21,145 nucleotides of DNA from CAYRYU01 sp964428355 (lineage in GTDB: Bacteria > Muiribacteriota > Ozemobacteria > Ozemobacterales > Ozemobacteraceae). Location of the stretch: NCBI GenBank assembly GCA_964428355.1, contig CAYRYU010000118.1, forward strand, positions 1-21,145. The letters run 5' to 3'. Every line of letters starts with the position of its first letter. The first letter of the stretch is position 1. Positions 1-7,186 of the stretch are shown piece by piece. The notes beneath the pieces were generated by a model. That model worked only from the letters and a program-made list of their open reading frames with translations, had not been told where the DNA came from and searched no databases. The translations under genes were made by a program, and so were the position numbers.

Positions 1-248
1 TAAGGAAACAGCATATCAGAAACAGGTCTCAGTAGCAACAGAAGGCCACCCTCGAATCCTGTTGCCAACGAGAGGTTCCCGGGTTACCACTCGGGTTGTC
101 CTTCTCCCCTTCGGGGAGGTAATGGCCTATCCCCACCGAATCCCGCGGGAGGAAAGACAACCTCAAGTTTCATTCCCCCGAGAAGAACCCCCCCGACCGG
201 AAAGGCCGGGGGGGTAACTGATTTTCGGAAACAGCTAGCTGCGGATGC
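1..248. other. Intergenic gap with possible structured RNA
   Basis: No convincing coding frame is visible. Several complementary segments can be drawn: a 7-bp stem pairing 35-41 with 59-65, a 6-bp stem pairing 104-109 with 113-118 around a 3-nt loop, and a long-range stem pairing 94-100 with 156-162 that encloses the second hairpin. I compared both strands by eye with riboswitch and small-RNA signatures I know (TPP, cobalamin, glycine, FMN, SAM, T-box, SRP, RNase P, tmRNA) and recognised none. The pairings may be chance in GC-rich DNA. The right end holds the terminator described separately and a 10-bp palindrome at 232-241. Confidence 0.25.
187..215 (-). terminator. Probable hairpin terminator after the secreted-protein gene
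   Basis: Eight bases at 187-194 (A followed by seven C) pair perfectly with 208-215 (seven G then T). Further inner pairs close a small loop near 199-203. The hairpin lies about 35 nt beyond the stop codon of the minus-strand gene ending at 249. On the minus strand it is followed by TTCTTCT, a short, imperfect T-rich tail. Position and stem strength support a terminator for that gene; the tail is weaker than in a classical intrinsic terminator. Confidence 0.6.
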
Positions 249-1442
249 CTATTTCAAAGGCGGGGCTTCCAGCTCTATGGTTCGGGGGTCGGAAGCAAGA
301 GTGAAAGTCGCGACGGTCGAGGGGTTGGATAAGGGAGACGCGGGCTTGATCCTGGAATTGGGCAATAGATGGGACGGATTCCTCGCGAAGACGGTAAGAG
401 AAACCAGGGCATCGGGCGGGAAGGGCTCGTAGGTTTTGCTGACGAAACGCACACGCAAACCCCTTCCATTGGGAACAAGGCTTCCCGGGCCCCAGTAAAC
501 AGGATTCTGTGTCCCGGCTCTTGCTTCGGACTTGAACTCCTGGTTCAGGACTTCGCCTGAGGAAGCAACAACGTTCACGACGGGAAAGACGGTCCCCTTC
601 GAGGGATTGACCAACACCAGGGTTGCCTCAGATTCGATCCCGCCCTTGAGGTTTGGCCCGGAATCCTTCGCCAGGTCCTCCTTCCCGCCCGAACCGAGGA
701 GAAGGAGGTGGCTCTGGTCCTTGAGACGCGAGATCATCGGCGCTATATCCTCGTCAAGGGGAAGGACAAACACAAGGGCATCATCGGAAAACGGGCACTG
801 GCTCTCGAAGGAAATCTCGACCGACCCGTTGGCAGCAATTGGATCCCTGCGGTTGCTGATCGCGTACAGGGGGCCCCACATCGTGGTCAGGTCAGAGGAA
901 CCCGCTTTGGCAATTTTGGCCTGGTCCGGCATCCAGGTGGCACCTGGAAGTCCGATCACTACGATGCAATTGAACCTTTTGAGGGACCGGTTCTTCAGGG
1001 TCAGTTTGGCCTTCCGCGAAACAGGGGAGAAAACCGACTTAACCGTGATCGCCTGGGGCTTTTGGGTGATCTTCCCTTCCAGGACATGGATCAGAAAAGG
1101 GGAGCCGCGACCCTTGGTCACCAGACAGCGATATGTCGAATTCGCGGTTAGAAGCTCTTTTCCCCTGAGAACAACGGCCAATCCCTTGGTTTCCTTCGGG
1201 TCGACGATGTCCTCGGAACGATCGACTCCCGGAAGAGGGAGATTCGAAGCCTCCAGGACATTTCCGTCCGCGTCGAGAACCTGCATGGTGCAGAAGATTT
1301 TTTCGGAAAGTTGGTTGGTGACACTGAAAGGAATCAGGCCGGGAACCTTTTCCGCAGGGCCTGCCCAGAGCCCGTTTCCGACGAGGAGAAACAGGACGAT
1401 TCCCAGGACTGTCGCACGGGAAAAGAAAAAAGGACGTTTCAT
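249..1442 (-). CDS. Secreted protein of unknown function with three related beta-rich segments
   Basis: I do not recognise the family. The 397-aa product starts at ATG 1442, which has GGGAGG just upstream; an in-frame ATG at 1502 would put the signal peptide internally, so it was not used. Residues 1-27 form a signal peptide (basic MKR, hydrophobic core, likely cleavage near LWA|GPA), so the protein is exported. The mature part has no membrane helix and looks beta-rich. Three segments (about 38-120, 145-230 and 273-355) resemble each other. The clearest match is between the last two: each has an aromatic-W-G-P element, then a polar stretch, then a strand ending in PDALV or SDDALV. These may be Ig-like domains. 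It stands alone; the exporter operon ends 285 nt upstream. A surface or cell-envelope role is inference only. Confidence 0.8.
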   Translation of the reverse strand: MKRPFFFSRATVLGIVLFLLVGNGLWAGPAEKVPGLIPFSVTNQLSEKIFCTMQVLDADGNVLEASNLPLPGVDRSEDIVDPKETKGLAVVLRGKELLTANSTYRCLVTKGRGSPFLIHVLEGKITQKPQAITVKSVFSPVSRKAKLTLKNRSLKRFNCIVVIGLPGATWMPDQAKIAKAGSSDLTTMWGPLYAISNRRDPIAANGSVEISFESQCPFSDDALVFVLPLDEDIAPMISRLKDQSHLLLLGSGGKEDLAKDSGPNLKGGIESEATLVLVNPSKGTVFPVVNVVASSGEVLNQEFKSEARAGTQNPVYWGPGSLVPNGRGLRVRFVSKTYEPFPPDALVSLTVFARNPSHLLPNSRIKPASPLSNPSTVATFTLASDPRTIELEAPPLK

Positions 1443-1726
1443 GACGACCTCCCTCTGAAATTTTGGAAAGCTGACCCCGAAAGACCAGCAAACCACGATC
1501 AAAACTCGAATTCATTCACCCACCCTGGGATCAACACAAAGGCACAAAGGCATCAAAGGGGGAGAAGGGAGAGCAGGGGAAGAGTCTGGATTTTCCATGT
1601 ACCCTTCGTGATCTTGGTGCTCTTCGTGCCTTTGTGGTGATCTCCCAAAGAGGGAGAATGAACGGTTACAAACCTCTCACAGATTTCGGGAAACGGCAAG
1701 CAGAAAGTGGGCAGATACCGGGAATC
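1443..1726. other. Intergenic gap holding an inverted repeat
   Basis: This gap separates the end of the exporter operon from the secreted-protein gene. It holds the long inverted repeat at 1529-1642 and a small 6-bp hairpin (1641-1646 with 1652-1657). At its right edge is a GATACCGGGAATC element (1714-1726) that resembles the palindromes at 9842 and 13211. I see no convincing sigma-70 or sigma-54 promoter for the secreted-protein gene. Confidence 0.5.
1529..1642. repeat. Imperfect inverted repeat built on ACAAAGGCAC-type units
   Basis: The left arm (1529-1560) and the reverse complement of the right arm (1602-1642) share GATCA-x-CACAAAGGCAC, 16 of 17 positions. They then share a looser GAAG/AAAG-GCAxCAA stretch. 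The right arm carries about six extra bases. The spacer of about 40 nt is purine-rich. Within each arm the CAAAGGCA unit is itself loosely repeated. The structure looks like a dispersed palindromic repeat or a miniature mobile element. It could also end transcription of the exporter operon, since it lies just past the last permease. No transposase or target-site duplication is visible. Confidence 0.6.
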
Positions 1727-2866
1727 TCAGTCGAGGCGTTTCGAGAACCTCGAGACGGCCAGGGTCAGGATCCCGAACCCGAATGCCGCAAGGATGAGAG
1801 TCTGCTTCCAGATGATCGCCATTCCCGCGCCTTTAAGATACACCGCCCGGATGATCTCGAGGAAATACCTCAGGGGGATGATCCGTGTCAGCACCTGGAT
1901 CGACGGAGGCATGTTGTCGATCGGGAAGATCAGGCCCGACAGCATGATCATGGGAAAGAGGAAGAAAAAGGAGGAGATGACGGCTTCCTGCTGGGTTTCG
2001 GAGATCGTGGAGATGAACATGCCCAGGCCGAGGCTGGTCATCAGGAAGATGCACGCAAGCCCCAGAAGGAGCCAGATGCTTCCGACGGGAACCACGCGGA
2101 ACCAACCGATCGCCACGACCAGGATCAGGGCGAGCGTGATGAGGCCCGAGAAGAAGTAGGGAAGCGTCTTCCCGACGATGAACTCCCAGGACCGGATCGG
2201 GGTGACGATGATCTGTTCCAGAGTCCCCACCTCCTTCTCCTTGACGATCGAAAGGGCGGTCTCGATCATGGTCACGAGGAACAGGATCAGGCAGAGAACC
2301 CCGGGAACCATGAACACCACGCTCCGCAACTCGGGGTTGAACCAGACCCTGATCCGGGGCTCGATTCCGGGGACACCGGGAAGCCGTTGCCTGAGACGTG
2401 CGAGATTCTTGTCGGCGAACTCGCTCGCGTATTCCTGGACGATCTGGTTCACATAGGCGTTGATGATGCTCGCCGACATCGAGTCCGACCCGTCGAAAAG
2501 GGTCTGGACTCGGGCGGTCCGGCCACGCGCGAGGTCCTGGCCGAACCCCTTCGGAAGCCGCAGGACCACCTGGGAGATTCCGCGCTCGAGATGGGTTGTT
2601 GCATCCCGTTCTCCGCCGAGAAACCCGGTGAAGATGAAATACCCCGAGCCCCGCAAACGGTCGATGAACTCGCGGCTGGCGAAGCTCCGGTCCTCGTCGA
2701 GAACCGCCGTCTGGATGTGGTTGATGTCGGTGCTCGCCACGTATCCGAAGATGAACAGCTCCAGGACGGGCATTGCGAAGATCAGTCCGAGCATTCGCCT
2801 GTCCCTGAGGACCTGGGACAGTTCCTTTCGGATCAGGCGCCAGAGGCGCCGACAGCTTGCCTGCAT
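1727..2866 (-). CDS. ABC-2 type exporter permease, YbhR-like
   Basis: Second of two transmembrane subunits of the exporter; 379 aa. It has the family architecture: a cytoplasmic N-terminus with the R-K-E-L motif, one membrane helix at about 26-46, a large extracytoplasmic loop (about 47-175, with the conserved FDGSDS stretch), then five membrane helices. The cytoplasmic EKE-x-GT-x-E motif followed by a TP turn lies after the second helix. It is about 30% similar by eye to its neighbour and so is a paralogue rather than a duplicate. The start codon lies 1 nt after the upstream stop codon, with a weak AAGAAG as ribosome site, so translation is probably coupled. It is the last gene of the operon. 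The substrate cannot be told from sequence. The E. coli relative YbhR works with YbhS, YbhF and YbhG. Confidence 0.92.
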   Translation of the reverse strand: MQASCRRLWRLIRKELSQVLRDRRMLGLIFAMPVLELFIFGYVASTDINHIQTAVLDEDRSFASREFIDRLRGSGYFIFTGFLGGERDATTHLERGISQVVLRLPKGFGQDLARGRTARVQTLFDGSDSMSASIINAYVNQIVQEYASEFADKNLARLRQRLPGVPGIEPRIRVWFNPELRSVVFMVPGVLCLILFLVTMIETALSIVKEKEVGTLEQIIVTPIRSWEFIVGKTLPYFFSGLITLALILVVAIGWFRVVPVGSIWLLLGLACIFLMTSLGLGMFISTISETQQEAVISSFFFLFPMIMLSGLIFPIDNMPPSIQVLTRIIPLRYFLEIIRAVYLKGAGMAIIWKQTLILAAFGFGILTLAVSRFSKRLD

Positions 2867-2867
2867 G

Positions 2868-3998
2868 TCAAAGCTTCTTTTTGAAACTGAACGCGCTGAG
2901 GGTTACCATCACGAGGCCAAAGCCCAGCAAAATGAGCGTCGGCTCCTTCAGGATCTCGAGGGAGCTCCCCTTCAGGAAAAGAGCGCGCAGGATCTTGATG
3001 AAATGGGTCGCGGGAACGAAGTTCGGAACCCACTGGATCGCCTCGGGGATGCTCGTGATGGGAAACATGAACCCCGACAGGAGAACCGCCGGAAGCTGGG
3101 TTCCGACCATCCCGGCCATGTTCGCGATCTGCTGCGAAGGGGACCGGGCGGAAATCAGGAGCCCGATCCCGAGCGCGGCGGAAAGGAAAACCCCGCTCAC
3201 CAGGATCAGGACGCCGAGACTTCCCTTGAACGGAACGTCGAACAGGAACCGGCTGGTGAGGAAGACCAGCATGACGTCGCCGTAGGCGATCAGGATGTAG
3301 GGGATCAGCTTCCCCACGACCAGTTCTCCCGCGCCGAGCGGTGACACGATCAGGTTTTCGAAAGTTCCCCGCTCCTTTTCCCTCACGATCGTCACCGATG
3401 TCAGGAGCGCTGAGAGCATCATCAGTACCACTGCTATCAGCCCCGGGATGATGAAGTTGTTGCTACGAAGTTCGGGATTGTACCAGTTTCTGAACCGGTT
3501 CTCGATCGGTATGAATTCGTGCTTCACCACCCCCGCCTTTCGGACGGCCTCCAGGCTGAGGAGGCTCGAAGCTCCGCTGAGAAGGGAGTTCACGTATCCC
3601 ACTGCAGTGTTGGCGGTCGTGCTGTCCGACCCGTCGATGATGAACTGCACGGGGACCCTTCTCGATCTTGCCAGGTCCCGGCCGAAGTTCCGTGGGATGA
3701 CCAGCACACCCCGGACTTTTTCGGTGTAGAGAGCGTTCTCGATCGGACCGTTGGAGTCGAAGAAGCAGACCACGTTGAAATACTCGGTGTGGCTGAACGC
3801 ATCGATCAGCTTCCTCGAGGCCGCGCTGCGGTCATGGTCGATGATCGCGATCCGGAGATGCTTCACGTCGAGGTTGATCGCATACCCGTACAGGACGACC
3901 ATGAAGACTGGAAGGACGATCGTTACCCCGAGCATCCGCCGGTCCCGGCTGATCTGCTTGAACTCCTTCCAGACGATCATGAACAGTCTGAGCAGCAT
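2868..3998 (-). CDS. ABC-2 type exporter permease, YbhS-like
   Basis: First transmembrane subunit of the exporter; 376 aa. It shows the same plan as the next gene: an N-terminal helix at about 25-44 after the W-K-E-F-K-Q motif, an extracytoplasmic domain with the IIDGSDS motif (about residues 115-125), then five membrane helices in the C-terminal half. The EKERGTFENL coupling motif is present. It is expected to pair with the neighbouring permease in the inner membrane and to be driven by the two ATPases encoded upstream. Its ATG shares one base with the TGA of the preceding ATPase gene (TGATG), a sign of translational coupling. Family and topology are clear; the exported compound is not. Confidence 0.92.
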   Translation of the reverse strand: MLLRLFMIVWKEFKQISRDRRMLGVTIVLPVFMVVLYGYAINLDVKHLRIAIIDHDRSAASRKLIDAFSHTEYFNVVCFFDSNGPIENALYTEKVRGVLVIPRNFGRDLARSRRVPVQFIIDGSDSTTANTAVGYVNSLLSGASSLLSLEAVRKAGVVKHEFIPIENRFRNWYNPELRSNNFIIPGLIAVVLMMLSALLTSVTIVREKERGTFENLIVSPLGAGELVVGKLIPYILIAYGDVMLVFLTSRFLFDVPFKGSLGVLILVSGVFLSAALGIGLLISARSPSQQIANMAGMVGTQLPAVLLSGFMFPITSIPEAIQWVPNFVPATHFIKILRALFLKGSSLEILKEPTLILLGFGLVMVTLSAFSFKKKL

Positions 3999-4957
3999 CA
4001 GGCTTCCACCTCGATCTCGCTCTGGTCAGCGTGTTCGACGAGGGAGACGAAGACGTCCTCGAGCGTGGGCTGGATGCGGGCGAGCCCGGTAACCCGAAGC
4101 CCCGCTTCCCCGAGCCGCCGGCCGATGGCTTCCCGGGCAACCTTCTCGTCACGGACGAGGGCATGGAGTGTTGCGCCAAAAACCGCAAGCTCCCTGATCG
4201 CAGGCTCCCCGTCGAGGAGTTCGAGCGCATGCATCAGGGGATCGGCTTCGATCTCGAGAAGGATGTCATGGACATTGCCCTCCTTCATCTCGGCGGGGCT
4301 GCCGAGGGCGATCAGTTTTCCCCGGTATATCATGGCGAGCCGGCCGCAATGTTCCGCCTCATCCATGTAGTGCGTCGTGACGAACACCGTCGTCCCCTTC
4401 GCCGCCATGCGGTAGATGAGGTCCCAGAAGTTGCGGCGGGAGATGGGATCGACCCCGGAGGTGGGTTCGTCGAGAAACAGAATCGGAGGCTCGTGGATGA
4501 CCGCGCACCCCAGGGACAGTCTCTGTTTGAGGCCCAGGGGCAGGTCACCGGTCATGCTTCCGCGCCGGTCACCAAGACGGGTCAGATCGTAGACCCAGGC
4601 TTTCCGCTCCGCGATGCGCGCGTGGGGAACGTTGTAGATGTCGGCGTAGAAGTCGATGTTCTCCTCGACGGTCATGTCCTCGTAGAGCGAGAACCGCTGG
4701 CTCATGTAGCCGATCGTCTCCTTGATCCGCTCGGATTCGGCCAGGATGTCGAATCCCCCCACGGTGCCCAGGCCGGAAGTGGGTTTCAGGAGACCGCACA
4801 ACATCCGGATCGTCGTCGATTTCCCCGCCCCATTGGGACCGAGGAATCCGAAGATTTCCCCTCTCCGGACGGAGAAGGAAACGTCATCGACCGCGTGGAA
4901 CTTGCCGAACGCTTTCACGAGGTTTTTCACCTCGACGGCAATATCAGTATGGTTCAT
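3998..4957 (-). CDS. ABC exporter ATPase, equivalent to the second half of YbhF
   Basis: Cytoplasmic ATPase subunit, 319 aa. The start at 4957 is fixed by a 4-nt ATGA overlap with the upstream gene and a GGGAGG-rich stretch; an in-frame upstream ATG at 5047 would lie inside the previous gene. Seen in sequence: Walker A GPNGAGKST (40-48), Q-loop Q87, a non-canonical signature LPLGLKQ (139-145) in place of LSGGQ, Walker B ending FLDEPTSG (D163, E164), and the switch histidine H196 in TTHYMDEAE. From memory, the second nucleotide-binding half of E. coli YbhF carries the same LPLG-type signature. Here the two halves are separate genes. The C-terminal 90 residues form the usual accessory domain ending in a QPTLEDVFVSLV stretch. 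Confidence 0.93.
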   Translation of the reverse strand: MNHTDIAVEVKNLVKAFGKFHAVDDVSFSVRRGEIFGFLGPNGAGKSTTIRMLCGLLKPTSGLGTVGGFDILAESERIKETIGYMSQRFSLYEDMTVEENIDFYADIYNVPHARIAERKAWVYDLTRLGDRRGSMTGDLPLGLKQRLSLGCAVIHEPPILFLDEPTSGVDPISRRNFWDLIYRMAAKGTTVFVTTHYMDEAEHCGRLAMIYRGKLIALGSPAEMKEGNVHDILLEIEADPLMHALELLDGEPAIRELAVFGATLHALVRDEKVAREAIGRRLGEAGLRVTGLARIQPTLEDVFVSLVEHADQSEIEVEA

Positions 4958-5943
4958 GCGGTCGCGTTCCCCCCTCCCTTTTCCGAATTCTCGACCAGGG
5001 AAATGAAGACATCCTCGAGCCCCGGATGGATACGTCTGAAGGAGCAACCCTCGTGTCCGGCTTGTCCGAGCCGGTCCGACAGGAGAGGTATCGCGGCTTC
5101 GGCGGAAGCCACCTCCACGTGAAGCCGGTTGCCGAAAATCTGCGTTCCGAGGATTCCGGGGACTCCCGCCAGGGATCCGGAAATACCGGCCCAGTCGGGC
5201 CCCGAGATTTCGACCAGTTCACCGGGGATGCAGGTTTTCAGCTCCCGCGGGCTGGCACACCTGAGGACACGCCCCTTGTGGATGAAGGCGAGGCGGTTGC
5301 ACCTTTCGGCTTCGTCCATGTATGGGGTGGAGACGACCAGCGTCATTCCCTCGCGGACGAGCCCGTAGAGAATCTTCCAGAAATCGCGCCGCGAAACCGG
5401 ATCAACGCCGGTGGTTGGTTCGTCCAGGAAGAGGATGCGCGGCCGGTGGATCAACGTGCAGGTCAGCGCTAGTTTCTGTTTCATTCCTCCCGAAAGGTTT
5501 CTTGCCAGGCGGTTCCGGAATGGGGTCATGCGGCTCGCTTCGAGCAGACGTTGTTCCTGCCGGTTCCTTTCCTCCGGGGGGACGTGGAAGAGGTTGGCGA
5601 AGAAGAAGATGTTTTCCGCCACCGTGAGATCTCCGTAGAGGCTGAACCTCTGGGACATGTACCCGATGATTTTTTTGACACTTTCGGAATCCTCGCGAAC
5701 GGAGATCCCGCCCACGAAGGCGTCCCCGGAGTCGGGGTCAAGGATCCCGGAAAGCATCCGGAGGGTGGTCGTCTTTCCCGCCCCGTCAGGGCCGACGAGG
5801 CCGAAAATCTCGCCCGATCTGACCTCGAGATCGAGCCCGGCAACGGCGGGAACGTCACCGAAGGACTTCGAGAGTCCCGAAACGCGGATCCCGTTTTCCC
5901 CGTCGATTCCGTTTTCCCGGATCTTTGCCTGGGTACCTGGCAT
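4954..5943 (-). CDS. ABC exporter ATPase, equivalent to the first half of YbhF
   Basis: Cytoplasmic ATPase subunit, 329 aa. Its ATG is preceded by GGAGG 7 nt upstream and lies 19 nt after the adaptor gene. Seen in sequence: Walker A GPDGAGKTT (51-59), Q-loop Q98, canonical signature LSGGMKQ (150-156), and Walker B FLDEPTTG (D174, E175). The H-loop reads STPYMDEAE, so the catalytic switch histidine is replaced by proline (P207). Substitution at this position is also seen in the first half of E. coli YbhF as I remember it. Paired with the next ATPase, it should form one canonical and one degenerate ATP site. The C-terminus contains the LEDVFISLV element common to this ATPase group. Confidence 0.93.
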   Translation of the reverse strand: MPGTQAKIRENGIDGENGIRVSGLSKSFGDVPAVAGLDLEVRSGEIFGLVGPDGAGKTTTLRMLSGILDPDSGDAFVGGISVREDSESVKKIIGYMSQRFSLYGDLTVAENIFFFANLFHVPPEERNRQEQRLLEASRMTPFRNRLARNLSGGMKQKLALTCTLIHRPRILFLDEPTTGVDPVSRRDFWKILYGLVREGMTLVVSTPYMDEAERCNRLAFIHKGRVLRCASPRELKTCIPGELVEISGPDWAGISGSLAGVPGILGTQIFGNRLHVEVASAEAAIPLLSDRLGQAGHEGCSFRRIHPGLEDVFISLVENSEKGGGNATA

Positions 5944-5962
5944 CAGTTTCCTCCGGTCATCC

Positions 5963-7186
5963 TCATTTCTGCGGTGAAACGTGGATCACGGCGTCGCCTG
6001 GCATTCCGGGCTTCAGGTCGAGATCCGGGTTCGGAATCTCGATCTTGACCCAGAAGATCTGCTTTGTCCGCTCGTCACGCGTCTGGACATTCTTGGGTGT
6101 GAACTCGGGTTTTTCGGCCACCTCGACGACCTTCCCGGGGAACTTCCGGTCGGGCAGGGAATCGCAAACCACGTCCGCGGTCTGGCCGAACTTTATCAGC
6201 CCCACCTCGGTGGCGGGGATGTAGACTTTCATCCAAACGTTGTCCAGATCAGCGATCTGGACGACGGCCATCCCCGGAGTGACCAGCTCCCCTGGCTCGA
6301 GGTTCCTCTCCGTCACACGGCCGTTGATCGGCGAGGAGAGACGGGTGAAATCGAACATCGCCTGGGCGGTTCGAAGCTGGCCGCGGGCGAGGGCGACCTG
6401 GGCGCGCGCGGCATCGATGGTCTCGCGCCTTGCGCCGGCGAGAGCTAAATCCAGGGCAGCACTGGCTGCATCTAGCTGGGCCTGGGCGAACTCGACGAAA
6501 GCCTCCGCCTCGTTGCGTTCCTGCCCGCGGGCCCCCGCTTCGGCCTCCGCGAGCCTCTGTGAAGCGACCTTGACCTGGGCCTGGGCGACCTCCCACCGGG
6601 TTCGGGCCTGGTCAAGCTGTTGCCCTGGGGCGGCCCCCTCCCCCTCCAGCTTTTCCGCCCGTTTCATTTCCCGCTCGGCATCTGCCAGGGTCGATCTGGC
6701 CTGGGAGAGGTTGGCTTTCAACTGGGCGACCTGCTCCTTCCGGGGTCCTTCCCTGACGAGGCTGTTCCTCGCCTGGGCCTGCTTGAGGGAATAACCCGCG
6801 GCCGTGAACTGGGCACGCGCGCGACGGACCTCTTCGGGCCGGGTTCCGTTTTCCAGCTCCGCCAGTCTTGCCAACGCGAGCTCGAGGGAAGCCGAAGCCT
6901 GCTCGAGCTGGCCGGCGTAGTCCTCGTTCTCGAGGACCGCCACCTGTTGCCCCGCGCGGACCGGTTCACCGACACGGACCGCCAGGGATGCGATCCTGGC
7001 GGTCACCTTGGTGGTTATCTCGACCTCGGTCGCCTCGATGATCCCGTTCCCCGAGATTTCCCGTGAAACCGACGGAGTCTGGGCATGAACCTCAGTCCCC
7101 GCTGACCATGGAACCAGGTGCCAGGCGGCAACGACAGCGGCCAGACAGAAAAAACCGAATACCGGGTGGTTCTTCATTCTTTTCAC
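5963..7186 (-). CDS. HlyD-family periplasmic adaptor, YbhG-like
   Basis: Membrane-fusion protein linking the inner-membrane exporter to TolC; 407 aa from GTG. I chose GTG 7186 because it forms a GTGA overlap with the upstream stop and has GGAG 8 nt before it. The ATG three codons later (7177) is the alternative. Residues about 8-27 form a single N-terminal hydrophobic anchor or uncleaved signal. Next comes a split biotinyl-lipoyl-like domain (VRVGEPVRAGQQVAVLEN, and later SSPINGRVTERNLEPGELV). Between them is a very long Ala/Glu/Arg-rich coiled coil, about residues 85-260. A beta-barrel and membrane-proximal part ends with LKPGMPGDAVIHV. The coiled-coil hairpin is the segment that normally contacts TolC. 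Confidence 0.92.
   Translation of the reverse strand: MKRMKNHPVFGFFCLAAVVAAWHLVPWSAGTEVHAQTPSVSREISGNGIIEATEVEITTKVTARIASLAVRVGEPVRAGQQVAVLENEDYAGQLEQASASLELALARLAELENGTRPEEVRRARAQFTAAGYSLKQAQARNSLVREGPRKEQVAQLKANLSQARSTLADAEREMKRAEKLEGEGAAPGQQLDQARTRWEVAQAQVKVASQRLAEAEAGARGQERNEAEAFVEFAQAQLDAASAALDLALAGARRETIDAARAQVALARGQLRTAQAMFDFTRLSSPINGRVTERNLEPGELVTPGMAVVQIADLDNVWMKVYIPATEVGLIKFGQTADVVCDSLPDRKFPGKVVEVAEKPEFTPKNVQTRDERTKQIFWVKIEIPNPDLDLKPGMPGDAVIHVSPQK

Noticed and set aside
943..948. TGGCAC string resembling a sigma-54 -24 element
   Set aside because: It lies inside a coding sequence and has no correctly spaced GC at -12.
532..1458. 308-codon plus-strand frame opposite the secreted-protein gene
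   Set aside because: The minus-strand gene has a signal peptide, a ribosome site and internal repeats; the plus frame has none of these.
1634..2884. 416-codon plus-strand frame opposite the last permease
   Set aside because: It is highly charged (D, E, H, Q rich), as expected for the complement of membrane-helix codons; no ribosome site or domain is visible.
4031..5122. 363-codon plus-strand frame opposite the ATPase genes
   Set aside because: It overlaps two ATPases with complete motifs on the other strand and shows no recognisable domain.
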